NCBI RefSeq assembly: GCF_013368755.1
Contig: NC_049563.1
Coordinates: 4,464,001 to 4,528,000, forward strand
Source: Talaromyces rugulosus
Lineage: Eukaryota > Ascomycota > Eurotiomycetes > Eurotiales > Trichocomaceae
Reading direction: 5' to 3'
DNA length: 64,000 nt
Shown: piece by piece, positions 24,147-34,671 of the stretch
Numbering within the stretch: position 1 is the first letter of the stretch
How the letters are laid out: each line of letters starts with the position of its first letter
Notes under the pieces: model-generated
Told to the model about the DNA's origin: nothing
The model's database searches: none
The model's input: the letters and a program-made list of their open reading frames with translations, nothing else
Translations under genes and position numbers: made by a program

Positions 24147-24431
24147 TTTGGCGATCTATAATTATTCAAAATAACAGCGTCAGTCGATTCCGCCCGTTGT
24201 GGACGCCAATTGCGCGGGTAGTACCTTGATTCAGCGGGAGACTTTGAATGAAGAAGCATGAAAAGCGGGAAGAGAAGGAGAGGTGAAGTTCTTCCCGACA
24301 TCTGGCGTTGCGGACGCATCAGCCACGCTTATGTAACCCGCACCAGCCACGGGCGCCGGAAGTGACTTTCGAAGCAACAGCAGCAACGTCCGCCCTTTCC
24401 AAGCTACTGCGATTCTTCTCACAATAACACA
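24147..24431. promoter_or_regulatory. Shared divergent promoter of atp17 and NDUFS4
   Basis: The 285 bases between the two start codons must serve both genes. A CCAAT pentamer lies at 24206-24210, the core site of the fungal Hap (CBC) complex known to drive respiratory genes. Its use here is inferred. Confidence 0.6.
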
Positions 24432-25207
24432 ATGCCAATCGTCAGAGCGCAAGGCATCGCGCAGGGCCTTTCCTGCCTACGGGCAGCCCGAGCTGCTGGC
24501 CCTATCGGCGCTCGCTTTATCTCCAATGCCCCGGCCGGCGCTCCAGTGAAAACGAGCCCTTCCGAGGCACCCACCACTCCTGCAAAGGATAGCTCTCTGA
24601 TTAGAAAGGAGAGCCCTGGAGAGGCAATGGCTCGTCATCAGCCAGATTACAACGCGACCATTGATCACGCCACCTCGTTAGTTCCCCCGCATCTATGATT
24701 GTGCCGAATTTGCCTAACTGTCGTCCCTCAGTTCCTTTTCGCCTGTTCCGAAGCGAGTTATGGATGGAAGCGAGCCAGGAGACGTCGTTGCTGCTGCTGT
24801 TCTGTCCGGAGCACCGACCGATCTGCAAGCACGAACTGTGAGGTATGGTTGCAAAGTAATTTTCACTACGTATTTTCTGAATTAACCCCCGCAACAGAAT
24901 CTATAAACCCGCGAAGCCTGCAACTCAGTCCGGAACCTGGCACAGCGCCCACTGGCGGATGGATTGGGATATTCTGCAAAAGGGTCACCGATGGGAAAAC
25001 CCTCTTATGGGCTGGCAGTCTTCTGCTGATGTCATGCAGGGCACCAACTTGACTTTCAAGAGCAAGGAAGACGCTATTCTATTTGCGCAGAAGCAGGGCT
25101 ACGAATACTTTGTTCAGGAGCCCAACGAGCGCAAGTTTGCTCCAAAGGCTTACGCAAACAACTTTGTTCACGAGCCCAAGAAGATCAAGCACATCAGAAC
25201 AAAATAG
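24432..25207 (+). CDS. NADH:ubiquinone oxidoreductase 18/21 kDa subunit (NDUFS4)
   Basis: Accessory subunit of mitochondrial complex I that stabilises the NADH-oxidising arm (PF04800). Exons are 24432-24676, 24732-24842 and 24898-25207, giving 221 residues. The N-terminus is a basic, Ala-rich mitochondrial presequence (about residues 1-40). The family domain occupies roughly 95-215 and shows RIYKPAKPATQSGT, MDWDILQKGHRWENPLMGW, FKSKEDAILFAQKQGYEY and the C-terminal HEPKKIKHIRTK. Both introns are GT..AG and preserve frame. The divergent neighbour atp17 is also an oxidative phosphorylation subunit. Confidence 0.93.
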
Positions 25208-26362
25208 ATAGCCTGTTGGGCCATGGTGTACATAAGACAGTGGTTGGCTTATTATGGAGTTTTGAATTTTCGTGCAATACAATATCAACACGATGGTATA
25301 TCATCTATTATGAAATATGGATCGTAACACAGGTCTAGGCCAACTAGACGGATCAGCAATATGGTTCTACATATCAGCAAGCAATTTTACTACGCAAACA
25401 GTGCATACAGGGCACATTAAGTAATCTCTACCATGAAAAGTGCATTTTCATTAATCAGTTGATCTGTGGTCAATTTTTTGAAAGGTGAAATGAATGATAT
25501 AAAGGTCTAAACACTCCTTGAAGGCTTAAGTACACCAACTGATGTTCTCCGAATGAAACCCAGGCCATGGAATAATACATATTTAGATATCCTTACCCCT
25601 CGAAATATTCACAAGCTACAGATACTGACAGCACGCATTGCATTGTTGAGGTACTGTTTTGTATCATGCCATACACCAACCGACTTGATATCCAATTCAT
25701 TTCGGTCTATATCAGATTACTGCTCCATCAAGGAAACAAACCATTAATTCTTAAAATGAAGTTTTCAATTTCCTTGACTAAATTATCAATTAATGTCTTG
25801 TTATTCGAGCATGCACTGTTGAGAGTTGTCTGGAATTGATGCACGTGTAGCTATACCTGACACGAGGGCTTATTCAATGTTAGTTACATATAGACAATTT
25901 TCGTACCATTAATAGAAATTCTATTTTACATGCCTTTAATACACCATTGGAACATTCCATGTCGCCTCATGACATCTAGCTAAAAAAAAGACTTGGAAAA
26001 ATAATGATGATGGGGACTTGGTCATTTATATACAACGGGGAACATTCAATATTATTGGAGAGGATAAAGATGAAAACAAATAACACTTCCCCCGGCTATA
26101 TTTTAACCCAAACATGTCCATGTCAATACGGAGCAAAATAATATAAGGTGCCATCAGTGCTGTTGGTCTTTACTACTCTTCAGTGACTAGATGGGCGGAA
26201 TAGCCCCGCCTCCCCGCTGGAATTTTTATCGCGATAAGATTGATTAAAAAAAAATCTTGCCTATACCTTGTTCGCAAACCCCCTCATATATTCTTAGCTT
26301 CAACAGATCTATTCAAAACCTCCTTTCCAAAATCAGACAGAAAAAAACGAAAACAGCCAGCC
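25208..26362. other. Intergenic
   Basis: 1155 AT-rich bases with the NDUFS4 3' end and the promoter of the deoxyhypusine hydroxylase gene. The ORF at 25553-25747 has no recognisable domain. Nothing else was recognised. Confidence 0.5.
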
Positions 26363-27427
26363 ATGTCTGAAACACCAGAAGACACCGTCGCAGCATTACG
26401 CAAAGTCCTAACTGCGGAAACGGAACCCCTCGCACGCAGATTTCGCGCCTTGTTTTCCCTGAAGCATGTCGCCTGTATGAATCCCCCGGTTGATCAGACA
26501 CTACCTGCGATCGAAGCTATAGCAGCGGCATTCACGTCCTCGTCGGAGCTTCTGAAGCACGAGCTTGCATACTGTCTGGGACAATCCAGAAACGAGAGCG
26601 CCGTGCCCCATTTGGTACACGTTCTTGAAGATCGAAAGGAGGATGCAATGTGCCGGCACGAAGCTGCGGAGGCCCTGGGCGCTTTGGGTTATGCTGAGAG
26701 TTTGGAGATTCTGAAGACGCTGAGGGATGACCAGAGTGAACTGGAAGTTGTGCGAGAAACATGCGACATTGCCGTGGACAGAATTCTTTGGGAAACCTCA
26801 AAAGATGGCAAACAGGAAAAGCTCAAGCCAAGGTCAGTTTCGTTGACGCTTTGTTGATTTGATATACGAAGCACGTATATTATGTGATCTATCTACTAAC
26901 GCTTTGGGTGTTACAGCGACTTTGCATCTATTGACCCTGCTCCACCACTTCCGCTGTCCGTGAAGGAACCATCCATTTCAGAACTCGAAACAACATTGCT
27001 CGACACTAAACTCCCTCTTTTTCAAAGATACCGTGCAATGTTCGCCTTAAGAGATCTCGCATCACCGCCTGGATTGCCAACGGCTGTACCAGCAATCAAC
27101 GCTTTGTCAAAAGGACTGAAAGACCCATCTGCACTCTTCCGCCATGAAATCGCATTTGTATTCGGTCAACTGTGCCATCCTGCTTCGATTCCGAGCCTTA
27201 CAGCCACGTTGAGCGACTTGAACGAAATAGGCATGGTGCGGCATGAGGCAGCCGAAGCACTCGGAAGTCTTGGGGACGAGGAAGGAGTGGACGAAATCTT
27301 GAAAAAGTTCTTGGATGATCCGGAGCAGGTGGTGAGAGACAGCATTATCGTTGCCCTCGATATGGCGGAGTATGAGAAGAATGGCGACAAGGAGTACGCC
27401 TTGCTGCCCGCCGTTCCCGTGGCTTGA
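26363..27427 (+). CDS. lia1: Deoxyhypusine hydroxylase
   Basis: HEAT-repeat di-iron enzyme of the cytosol that hydroxylates deoxyhypusine on eIF5A, the last step of hypusine synthesis. Exons 26363-26832 and 26917-27427 give 326 residues, the normal size. The four His-Glu metal pairs are all present: His66-Glu67 (LLKHELAYCLGQ), His99-Glu100 (CRHEAAEALGALG), His233-Glu234 (FRHEIAFVFGQL) and His266-Glu267 (VRHEAAEALGSLG). The two halves are internal repeats of each other, as the family requires, with the intron in the linker. The open frame extends upstream, but the ATG in CAGCCATGTC at 26363 gives the expected N-terminus. Its stop is only 99 bases from that of rpa12 on the opposite strand. Confidence 0.96.
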
Positions 27428-27526
27428 GGCCGATCTTTTTTGCATATAAAAATATAGACTGTATTCCTTCCTTTCCCCAATATTAAATGATGTCCAATAT
27501 GATATTTTTGCAAAGCCAAGCGTGTA

Positions 27527-28018
27527 TTAGTTGTTGACAGTCTCCCTAGAAGCGCACGAAAATTAAAACGGGTCTCGAATCTTCAACAAAGTGCACATAC
27601 CTGTAGCCACACACGCATCGATAGAATACCGTAGAGCCTTCATCAGCACTTCGCAGCTGGGCAGTGGTGAAGAACATTTCCTTTCGACCACACTTGTCGC
27701 AGACTTTCTGTGTAAGGACCTCTGTACTTCTGTCCTCGGCGGTCAGCGTCTGCAGGGCAGACCTTTTTGCTCTCAGAGCAGAGGGAAAGGCATTCGGCTT
27801 GGATTCGGAGAGGATAGTCTGAGAGAGAGTATCTAGAATTTCGTAAGCTTCAATACCATCGGATATGCTTCAATACCATGGGATATGCCTAGAATGTATT
27901 TACCTTTATTTCGTGCGCCGCAAGCTTCGCACACCAGTATGGCATCGGGGGATCCAGTGCTTTCTTGCAGCAAGTTGCCGCAGTCTGTGCAAAAAATAAG
28001 GGAGCCAATGGCCGACAT
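27527..28018 (-). CDS. rpa12: RNA polymerase I subunit Rpa12
   Basis: Small zinc-ribbon subunit of nuclear RNA polymerase I, needed for transcript cleavage and termination. Exons on the minus strand, 27904-28018, 27601-27832 and 27527-27545, join to 121 residues. The N-terminal zinc ribbon is Cys10/Cys13/Cys30/Cys33. The C-terminal TFIIS-like ribbon has VCDKCGRK (Cys83/Cys86), the catalytic hairpin LRSADEGSTVFY and a last knuckle RCVCGYR (Cys111/Cys113), then ends ETVNN. The last knuckle is CxC rather than the usual CxxC. The final exon holds only 19 bases, and intron 1 contains a 20-base tandem duplication. Confidence 0.93.
27847..27886. repeat. Tandem duplication of 20 bases inside rpa12 intron 1
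   Basis: Units 27847-27866 and 27867-27886 differ at one base (CATCGG versus CATGGG). The duplication lies wholly within the 71-base intron, where it does not affect coding. Confidence 0.9.
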
Positions 28019-28427
28019 GGTCACAAGCAAGCGAATAAATAAATAAATGAGAATGGGGGTATGTCAGAAAAAACAGCTGGAAAGAAGGGACCAAAAATAA
28101 TGTGAGGGGAAAAAAAAAGTTGTATGCGGCTGTCGGTCTTGAAAAGAACGTCTAGGTTAGCACCGGCCTATTGGTGTCGAGTCTTTTGTCGACGGGCCCG
28201 GTGGAGCGCCAGCAGCAAATAGCAGACGAGTTCGCGCTTAACGTGCGGCAACTGCCCAGAAAGACGCCCTTGAAGCAAGAGAAGTGAAAAGTGACAATTT
28301 GTTGACGGCTTCGTGAATGGCCGCCTCTCGTCGACTTCTCTCTTGTCTTAAATCATGCGCCTTCATGGATCCCAACTTCACGGCTTGATAGATCCAACAT
28401 TCCGGCCGTTGGGAGGAGCAGAACGCC
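28019..28427. promoter_or_regulatory. Divergent promoter region of rpa12 and the cohesin-loader gene
   Basis: 409 bases between the two start codons, so both promoters and 5' leaders must lie here. No specific element was recognised with confidence. Confidence 0.5.
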
Positions 28428-31400
28428 ATGGACCATCCCCGGCCTACGATACAGGTGGTCATCAATGGCCTGGGACAGCCTCAGGGCTATCCCCTCAACG
28501 CCCCAAATGGCGGACAGCGCAATAACCGACCGTTACAGGTGGACGAAGCGCTGCAATATTCTCCCATGACCAGTGCGCCGGTGTTTGGCCTAGGTACACC
28601 CCCCGCTTCATTTGCCCGTCATCGAGCTGTCACTGATGAACGAAGACTCAATAACACAGCCTGACGTCGGCGGACAAGCCTCTACCAATTTCTCCACGTA
28701 TTCCCGATCGGCCGCTCGAAAGATCATCCAGGATCTCAACAATGAGACTCGTCTGGGCCCGAAGAAGTCAGCTCTGCTGGGAGCGGTTCGTCAAGAGCTG
28801 CTGACTGAACACCTGAGTGCAGAGAAACTGTCAGATTTGTACGCTTGCTCACTCTTGGGAAGCCACCTTGTCGCTGTCGTTGCTAATGCCATGTGACCTC
28901 TCAAATAGCAAGTTCAAGCTCCCTCAAAGCTTGAAGCAGAACGGCCACCCGTCGCAAAAGGAAGCTTCTGCAACGACCACGAAATTGAGCCCCTTTGCTA
29001 GCTTGATGCTAAATGCCACAAACATTGCATTCACCTGTAAGCTCGCTGCACTCGGCGATGTTGTGAGGAAAAACTAAAGGAAGTCCCAGATCCCCAACGT
29101 GAAGCGTTTGCATCGGTCGCGAAGCCCAGCGGCGGCTCCTTCCCTCCCAGTACCGACTCCCCCGCCAACGGTCAAAGACAGTTCCTTCGTCCTGCTGTGC
29201 TCGTTCCACCCCTCGACCCTTCGAAGAACTATCACTTGGGTGAGGATCAAGGGGCTCCCAAACGCCGGAAGCTGAACGCGGAGTACGACACATCGGCCAC
29301 CGACCTGCGACTCAAAGATCAAAAGGAAGAAGCAGATGCGGCTTTGTTGAAGCTACAAGATTTCATGCATGAGGTTTTTGAAACAGAAGACCGACTTGAA
29401 CCTGATACCTCTTCTGCCGCTCTGGCACAAGAGTCAAATACCATGTTTAGGGTTACGAATGTTTTGGAAGTGCGCGGGCCTATCTTGGGCCCAGAAAGCC
29501 ACTCTCGACTCCAGAAGTCGTTGCAGAAAGTTACGGGCTTCGGGCGGTTGCACGACATTCCCTCTGAGTATATCACTCGTCTTCAAAAGTTGTGTGAGCA
29601 GCCTATAATATCTGCACAAGGTCTAGACCTAAGGCTAGATGACCCTTCGAACGATGCCGATACACAGACATGGCTCTTCAAACTTGAAGATATGTACAAC
29701 ACTCTTCTCGCTATTGGAACCCTTCTCCAAACCATGTCAGGGCGGCGGAGCGAGAAAGACCTCTGCCCCGAGGATCTTATACAAGCAGTACCCAATGTAC
29801 TAACAGCTGTTTTTGACCACTGCATTATCCCTGCTGCTGAATGTCGCCCTGTCGACAAAGACTCAAAGCTTTTCGAACTCGTTAGCCGTGAGAAGAGAAT
29901 TATTGGCAGTCTGAATCACCAAGCAAGGAAGCTCTTAGTGTCGCTGGCCAACTTCTTTTCGCGAATCGATGTTTCCGAGGGGGTGGTCACATCTACAATG
30001 TTTCTTACGACTAAGCTGATTTTCGTCGAGAATGCGCACAACGACAAAGATTCCGCTATCGGCTACCAGAAATTCGAATCTGTTCGTCGCGCAGCTATGG
30101 ATGTCCTTGCTAAGATTTTTTCTCGCTACCCAGATCAACGTCCCTACATTCTTGACGAGATTCTCGTGTCCCTGGAAAAGTTACCTTCCACCCGCCAGAA
30201 CGCCAGGCAGTTTAAACTCATCGATGGCAAGAACATACAGTTGCTTACCGCTCTTGTAATGCAACTTGTACAAACCACGGCTATGGATACACCACAGTCC
30301 AACAAGTCCAGGGCCAAACGCCGAATCCCCGCTCCCCGTGGCGATAATGACGATGACGATGAGCTTGTTAACACCAAGTACGAGGATGAAAGTGAATTCG
30401 ATAATGACTCTGATGATGGGTTTACATCTAAGGCGTCCTTAGAAAGGCTTGCAAGTCGAGCGAACAAACTTTACGACAACGCAGTTAGAAGCGCTCAGTA
30501 TATAATCAAGTTCATCGTTCAACGTGCCATGACGTCAACAAAAACAGGAGACCAGCCCTATCGAAATATCCTCGATCTCTTCACAGAAGATTTGCTTGGC
30601 GTTTTGGGATCAACAGATTGGCCTGCTGCAGAGCTACTGTTACGTATTCTTGCATCTCATATGGTCGGCATCGCTGAACTTGATAAGAGTTCTGCAACAG
30701 CGAAGAACATGGCTCTTGAACTGCTTGGTTGGATGGGCTCTGGAATCTCGGACCTTACTGCTACTGCCCAACACTTGATGCTCTCTATGGAAGAGGGGGG
30801 CAATACTATCACCGAGTACCTTCGACAGGCCTATGATGAACATACCAGACATGCATTGCATCCACAAGATCTCGTGGCCGTAGACGGCCCGTATCGTATC
30901 ACATTGGAATACCTACAGGATCGAGATCTCGACAACTGGCAACTTACCAGCGCTCGGGGCTACTACTTGGTTCAATGGGCAAAGACAGTTACGTCCGCGT
31001 ATTACGAATCAGCCGATCGAGACACTGTTAGTCAAGATCGACGAGTGCATGAGCTGTTGTCTCTACTTCCCAAGCTTTTATCAGATCCAAAATGGCTCGA
31101 AACCAATAGGTATGTATCTGACATGAACATTCTAAAACAAAACGAGACGATATTAACTACTAGGCATGCAGTCATTATAACAACGTTTCAACCGCTCATG
31201 GAAAGTTCGCGTATATCTTGACTGTTCTCAATATGGGATTTTCCAAAGCTTTCGATACTATCTTAAAGGTGTTATTGAATTCGATCACTAGTGACCAAGC
31301 AAAGGTCAGGAGCCGCAGTTTAAAGAGTGTTATTACAATGCTTGAAAAAGACCCGAGTCTTCTCGATCGAGACTCATCTGTCATGCGGGTGATTCTCAGA

Positions 31401-33989
31401 TGTGCAACAGATGCTTCTCCTATGGTCCGCGACTCCGCTCTTTCGTTAATTGCCAAGTGTATTGGGTTGAAGCCAGGGCTTGAAGAAGAAGGATGTCGAG
31501 CCATTCTTACTTGTGCTGGTGATGCCACAGCTGGTGTCCGAAAGCGCTGCATTACACTTTCGAAAGACATCTTTCTCAAAACAGTTCGCAAAGACCTGAA
31601 GCTTGCTATTCTTGAGAGTTTACTGCAAAGAACAAGTGACTTTGAAGAAGGCGTGGCAGGTCAAGCTCGGCAGACTATGGAGGAGCTCTTGTTTGCCCCT
31701 TTCTATTCAACCATTGACACTTTGCAAGACGCGCCAAAAACCAAAGTAGCATTAGCAGATCAGGTTTCTCTTGTTGTCAATTTGGTTCAACGCAGTGAAA
31801 ATTCCGAGGAGGGATTGGGATCATTCCTAAAGAAGATTATATCCGAGACCACTAAATCACCCACTCAGAATTTCAAGGTCTGCAAGGCAATGGTCGCCAA
31901 CATGTTTGAAAGGGTTATCGACGACTCCGCCTCGCCCGAGAAACTAGGACATCAGGCCCTTCTTCAGACCATCACGGTCTTTGCCAAAGCTAATTCAAAG
32001 TTATTCATTCCCGAGCAACTCCAAGCGTTGCATCCGTATATCGGGAACCTCGTTACCGCAGACGATCTGTTCATTTTCCGGTCGGTAGTTGTCATCTACC
32101 GCTGTGTCCTCCCTTACATCTCATCAGCGCATAACGCATTTCTCAAAGAGGTGCAAAACGACCTCTTCAAAAGCGTCGCCAAGCTTTCTAGATCTGAGCT
32201 GAACGAAGTGATGGCATGTTTGTGGACTATCAATGGCGTTCTTCAAAACCCCGACAGACTGGTTAAACTTACAATATCGGTATTGAAAGGTATCGGCCAG
32301 GCCAAAGGAGTGGACCTCTCCGACAGCAGTAAGAAGGACTTGTTGAACCGGGCTCGCAGCTATGTGCGTATTGCAGGTTGCGTAGGAAGACACTGTGACC
32401 TTGAAAGTTTTGAGCCACACTTCAAAAAGTCCTTTCCTACATGGAAAGGTGGCTCTGTGGCTGGTCTTTTGGTCAATTTTATCTTGCCATTTATAGAACA
32501 ACACCAACCGCTGGAGCTGAGAACGATGGCCCTCGAGAGTCTTGGGTCTATTTGTCAATCATGGCCTGCTCAGTTTAGCAGGGAGGAGCCTAGACGAGCG
32601 ATCTCGGCCGTTTTCCAGGATGAGAATGCTGGCCTACACAACATAATCCTCCGGGCATTCTCTGACTTTTTTGCCATCCACGAGGGCAGATTAGAGAAAC
32701 TCGTTCAACCCCAGGGTGATTCCTCTGATCCAGAAGCTGCGACCAGATTAGGCAGTTCCTTGAAAGCCAACGACAACGATGGTGCGGCAGCGTTAATTGC
32801 CCAGCACTTCCTCAAGGATATGCTGCGAATCGCTCATTCCAGGCAAGATTCATACTCGTTGACTGCCATCGAACTTATTGCAAGCATTAACCGTCAAGGT
32901 CTTGTCCATCCCAAAGAATGTGCCGGTGTCCTTGTTTCGTTAGAAACCTCAAACATCCCTGCTATCGCAAAGGTCGCGTTCGACACACACAAGATGCTTC
33001 ATCAGCAATACGAATCTATGTTTGAACGCGAATACATGCGCGCCGTCCAAGATGCTTTTATCTACCAACGGGATGTTGTAGGAGACTCCAACGGAGCACT
33101 AGCGCGTCCTTATGCTGCGAAACTCGGCCCCCTTTTCGATATCGTCAAGATTAGCAACAGCAAATACCAGAAGAAATTTCTATCCAATTTCTGTTCAAAA
33201 GTGGATTTTGAACTTAAGAAACTTGATACGAGTGGAAACCCTCCCGAGCAATTACTTTTGGCAAGATTTTTGTGTCAAAACCTGGCATTCTTCGAATACG
33301 CGCAGCTTGCTGAGTTGCTACCAACTATTGCATGCATGGAGAGAATTGTCTCAGCCACCGGCACAGTTGTTGCTCATGCCATTGAGACCGAGATCTTTCC
33401 TCCTCAGATGGATCCTGTCAAGCAAGAAGGTGGCCTTGATAATATGGTGTTCAATGGTCAACCGGCGATGGCTCCTTCGCTGCCCGCTATTAATCCTCGT
33501 GCTCTACGGCACCTTGCCACCGCTGCTGCTATCTTGTCGATGCTATGGGAGGCACGATCACATATTAGGAGGCAATATGGTATCAATTCTCCTGTCAAGG
33601 GAAACGAACGCAAGGGAAATGCCAAGGAGCTCAATAAAACTCCGTCCAAGATCCACGGCATTACAGGCGATCGTTTCTGGGAAGCCATAGGCAGGAACAT
33701 GGCCTGTCTTGATAGCGAACAAAATATGCTCGAGAAATGCCGCTCTTTCGCCACACTACTTTCCATCGATGACGAACTGAAAGTTTCTCGTGATGACGAC
33801 GCTGATCGAGATAGCCTGGACGACGGCCTTGATGAGGACGTTGGCTCGACCAACAGAGGCAAACCTATGAAAAGAAAGAGCTCTCTGTCCGGAGGGTTGA
33901 CGCCTAAACGTCCCAGGAACAGAAGCCGCAACGGTATCAACAAGAAACAAATCAGCTCCGAGCCGGAGGAAGCTGTGTTTTTTGACTGA
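28428..33989 (+). CDS. mis4: Cohesin loader Scc2/Mis4 (NIPBL homologue)
   Basis: Large HEAT-repeat protein that, with Scc4/Ssl3, loads cohesin onto chromatin. Reconstructed exons are 28428-28593, 28646-28838, 28909-29036, 29084-31109 and 31172-33989, giving 1776 residues, the usual size in filamentous fungi. Recognisable conserved blocks are LPSTRQNARQFKL, GKNIQLLTALVMQLVQT, an acidic loop (DDDDELVNTKYEDES), the HEAT runs KVRSRSLKSVITMLEKDPSLL and ASPMVRDSALSLIAKCI, and the Nipped-B C-terminal domain (IEQHQPLELRTMALESLGSIC). The tail is basic and nuclear-localisation-like (PKRPRNRSRNGINKK). The 5' exons are weakly conserved, and the acceptor at 29083 was chosen to keep frame, so the first about 160 residues are less certain. 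Replacing the last intron's acceptor by the nearer AG at 31163 would break frame. Confidence 0.88.
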
Positions 33990-34671
33990 AGCCGAAACCC
34001 ATCACCTCTTATTTGCTTGTTTCCTTTATCTCATTTTATAGCATCTGGCTCACCGTGCTAGCGAGGCGTTATCTATAAAAGCGAAGGCCTGGATATTTCG
34101 CGGATCATGATTCAATCTTCTTCTTTTTCTCTTCTTCTTCTTGTGTTGATATTTAGTTAGTTCTAGTTCCACACGTGCTGTGGACATATTTGCTTTGGGC
34201 GTCTACATTTTACTTATATACGCATGAAGGAGCCAAACCGGAATATCGCGGTGTATTTTTAGTGCACAGTTTTTTCTATACCGTCAACATTGAAGCATTT
34301 GAAGCACACTTTAATACAAATTCCTAGTACTACAGGCAAAATAATAGAATAATCTACAATTCTATATATTAATGGAAACGCCACGTGACTCGGCGAATTA
34401 ATCGCTGCCGAGAGCCGCTCAGTGCGGATCGATGACGTGCGCATCGCGGACCTGGCTGCTGCTAGCGCGGGAGGAGATTGGCCAGCTCGATGCTACCTAC
34501 TACCAAACTACATCACAGCGTTGATTTTCTCCCTGTTATCTTCTTCTTGACACCCCTCCATCTTGTCCATTGGCCCCTCTCTTCCTGTCAATTTTTTGAG
34601 CATGGTTTTGTCGACTTCCTGAGCGCCTCTTCGTTCTCGTCTCCAGCGTTTCGATTGCACTGACCCCCGTC
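33990..34671. promoter_or_regulatory. Intergenic: mis4 3' end and NADH dehydrogenase promoter
   Basis: 682 bases. A CT-rich microsatellite-like run lies near 34110-34142. A CACGTG E-box sits near 34382, in the half nearer the NADH dehydrogenase start, followed by a CT-rich stretch near 34530-34590. The roles are inferred. Confidence 0.45.

Noticed and set aside
29038..29077. Read-through of the third mis4 exon
   Set aside because: It ends at a stop at about 29075 and does not connect to the conserved part; an intron is required.
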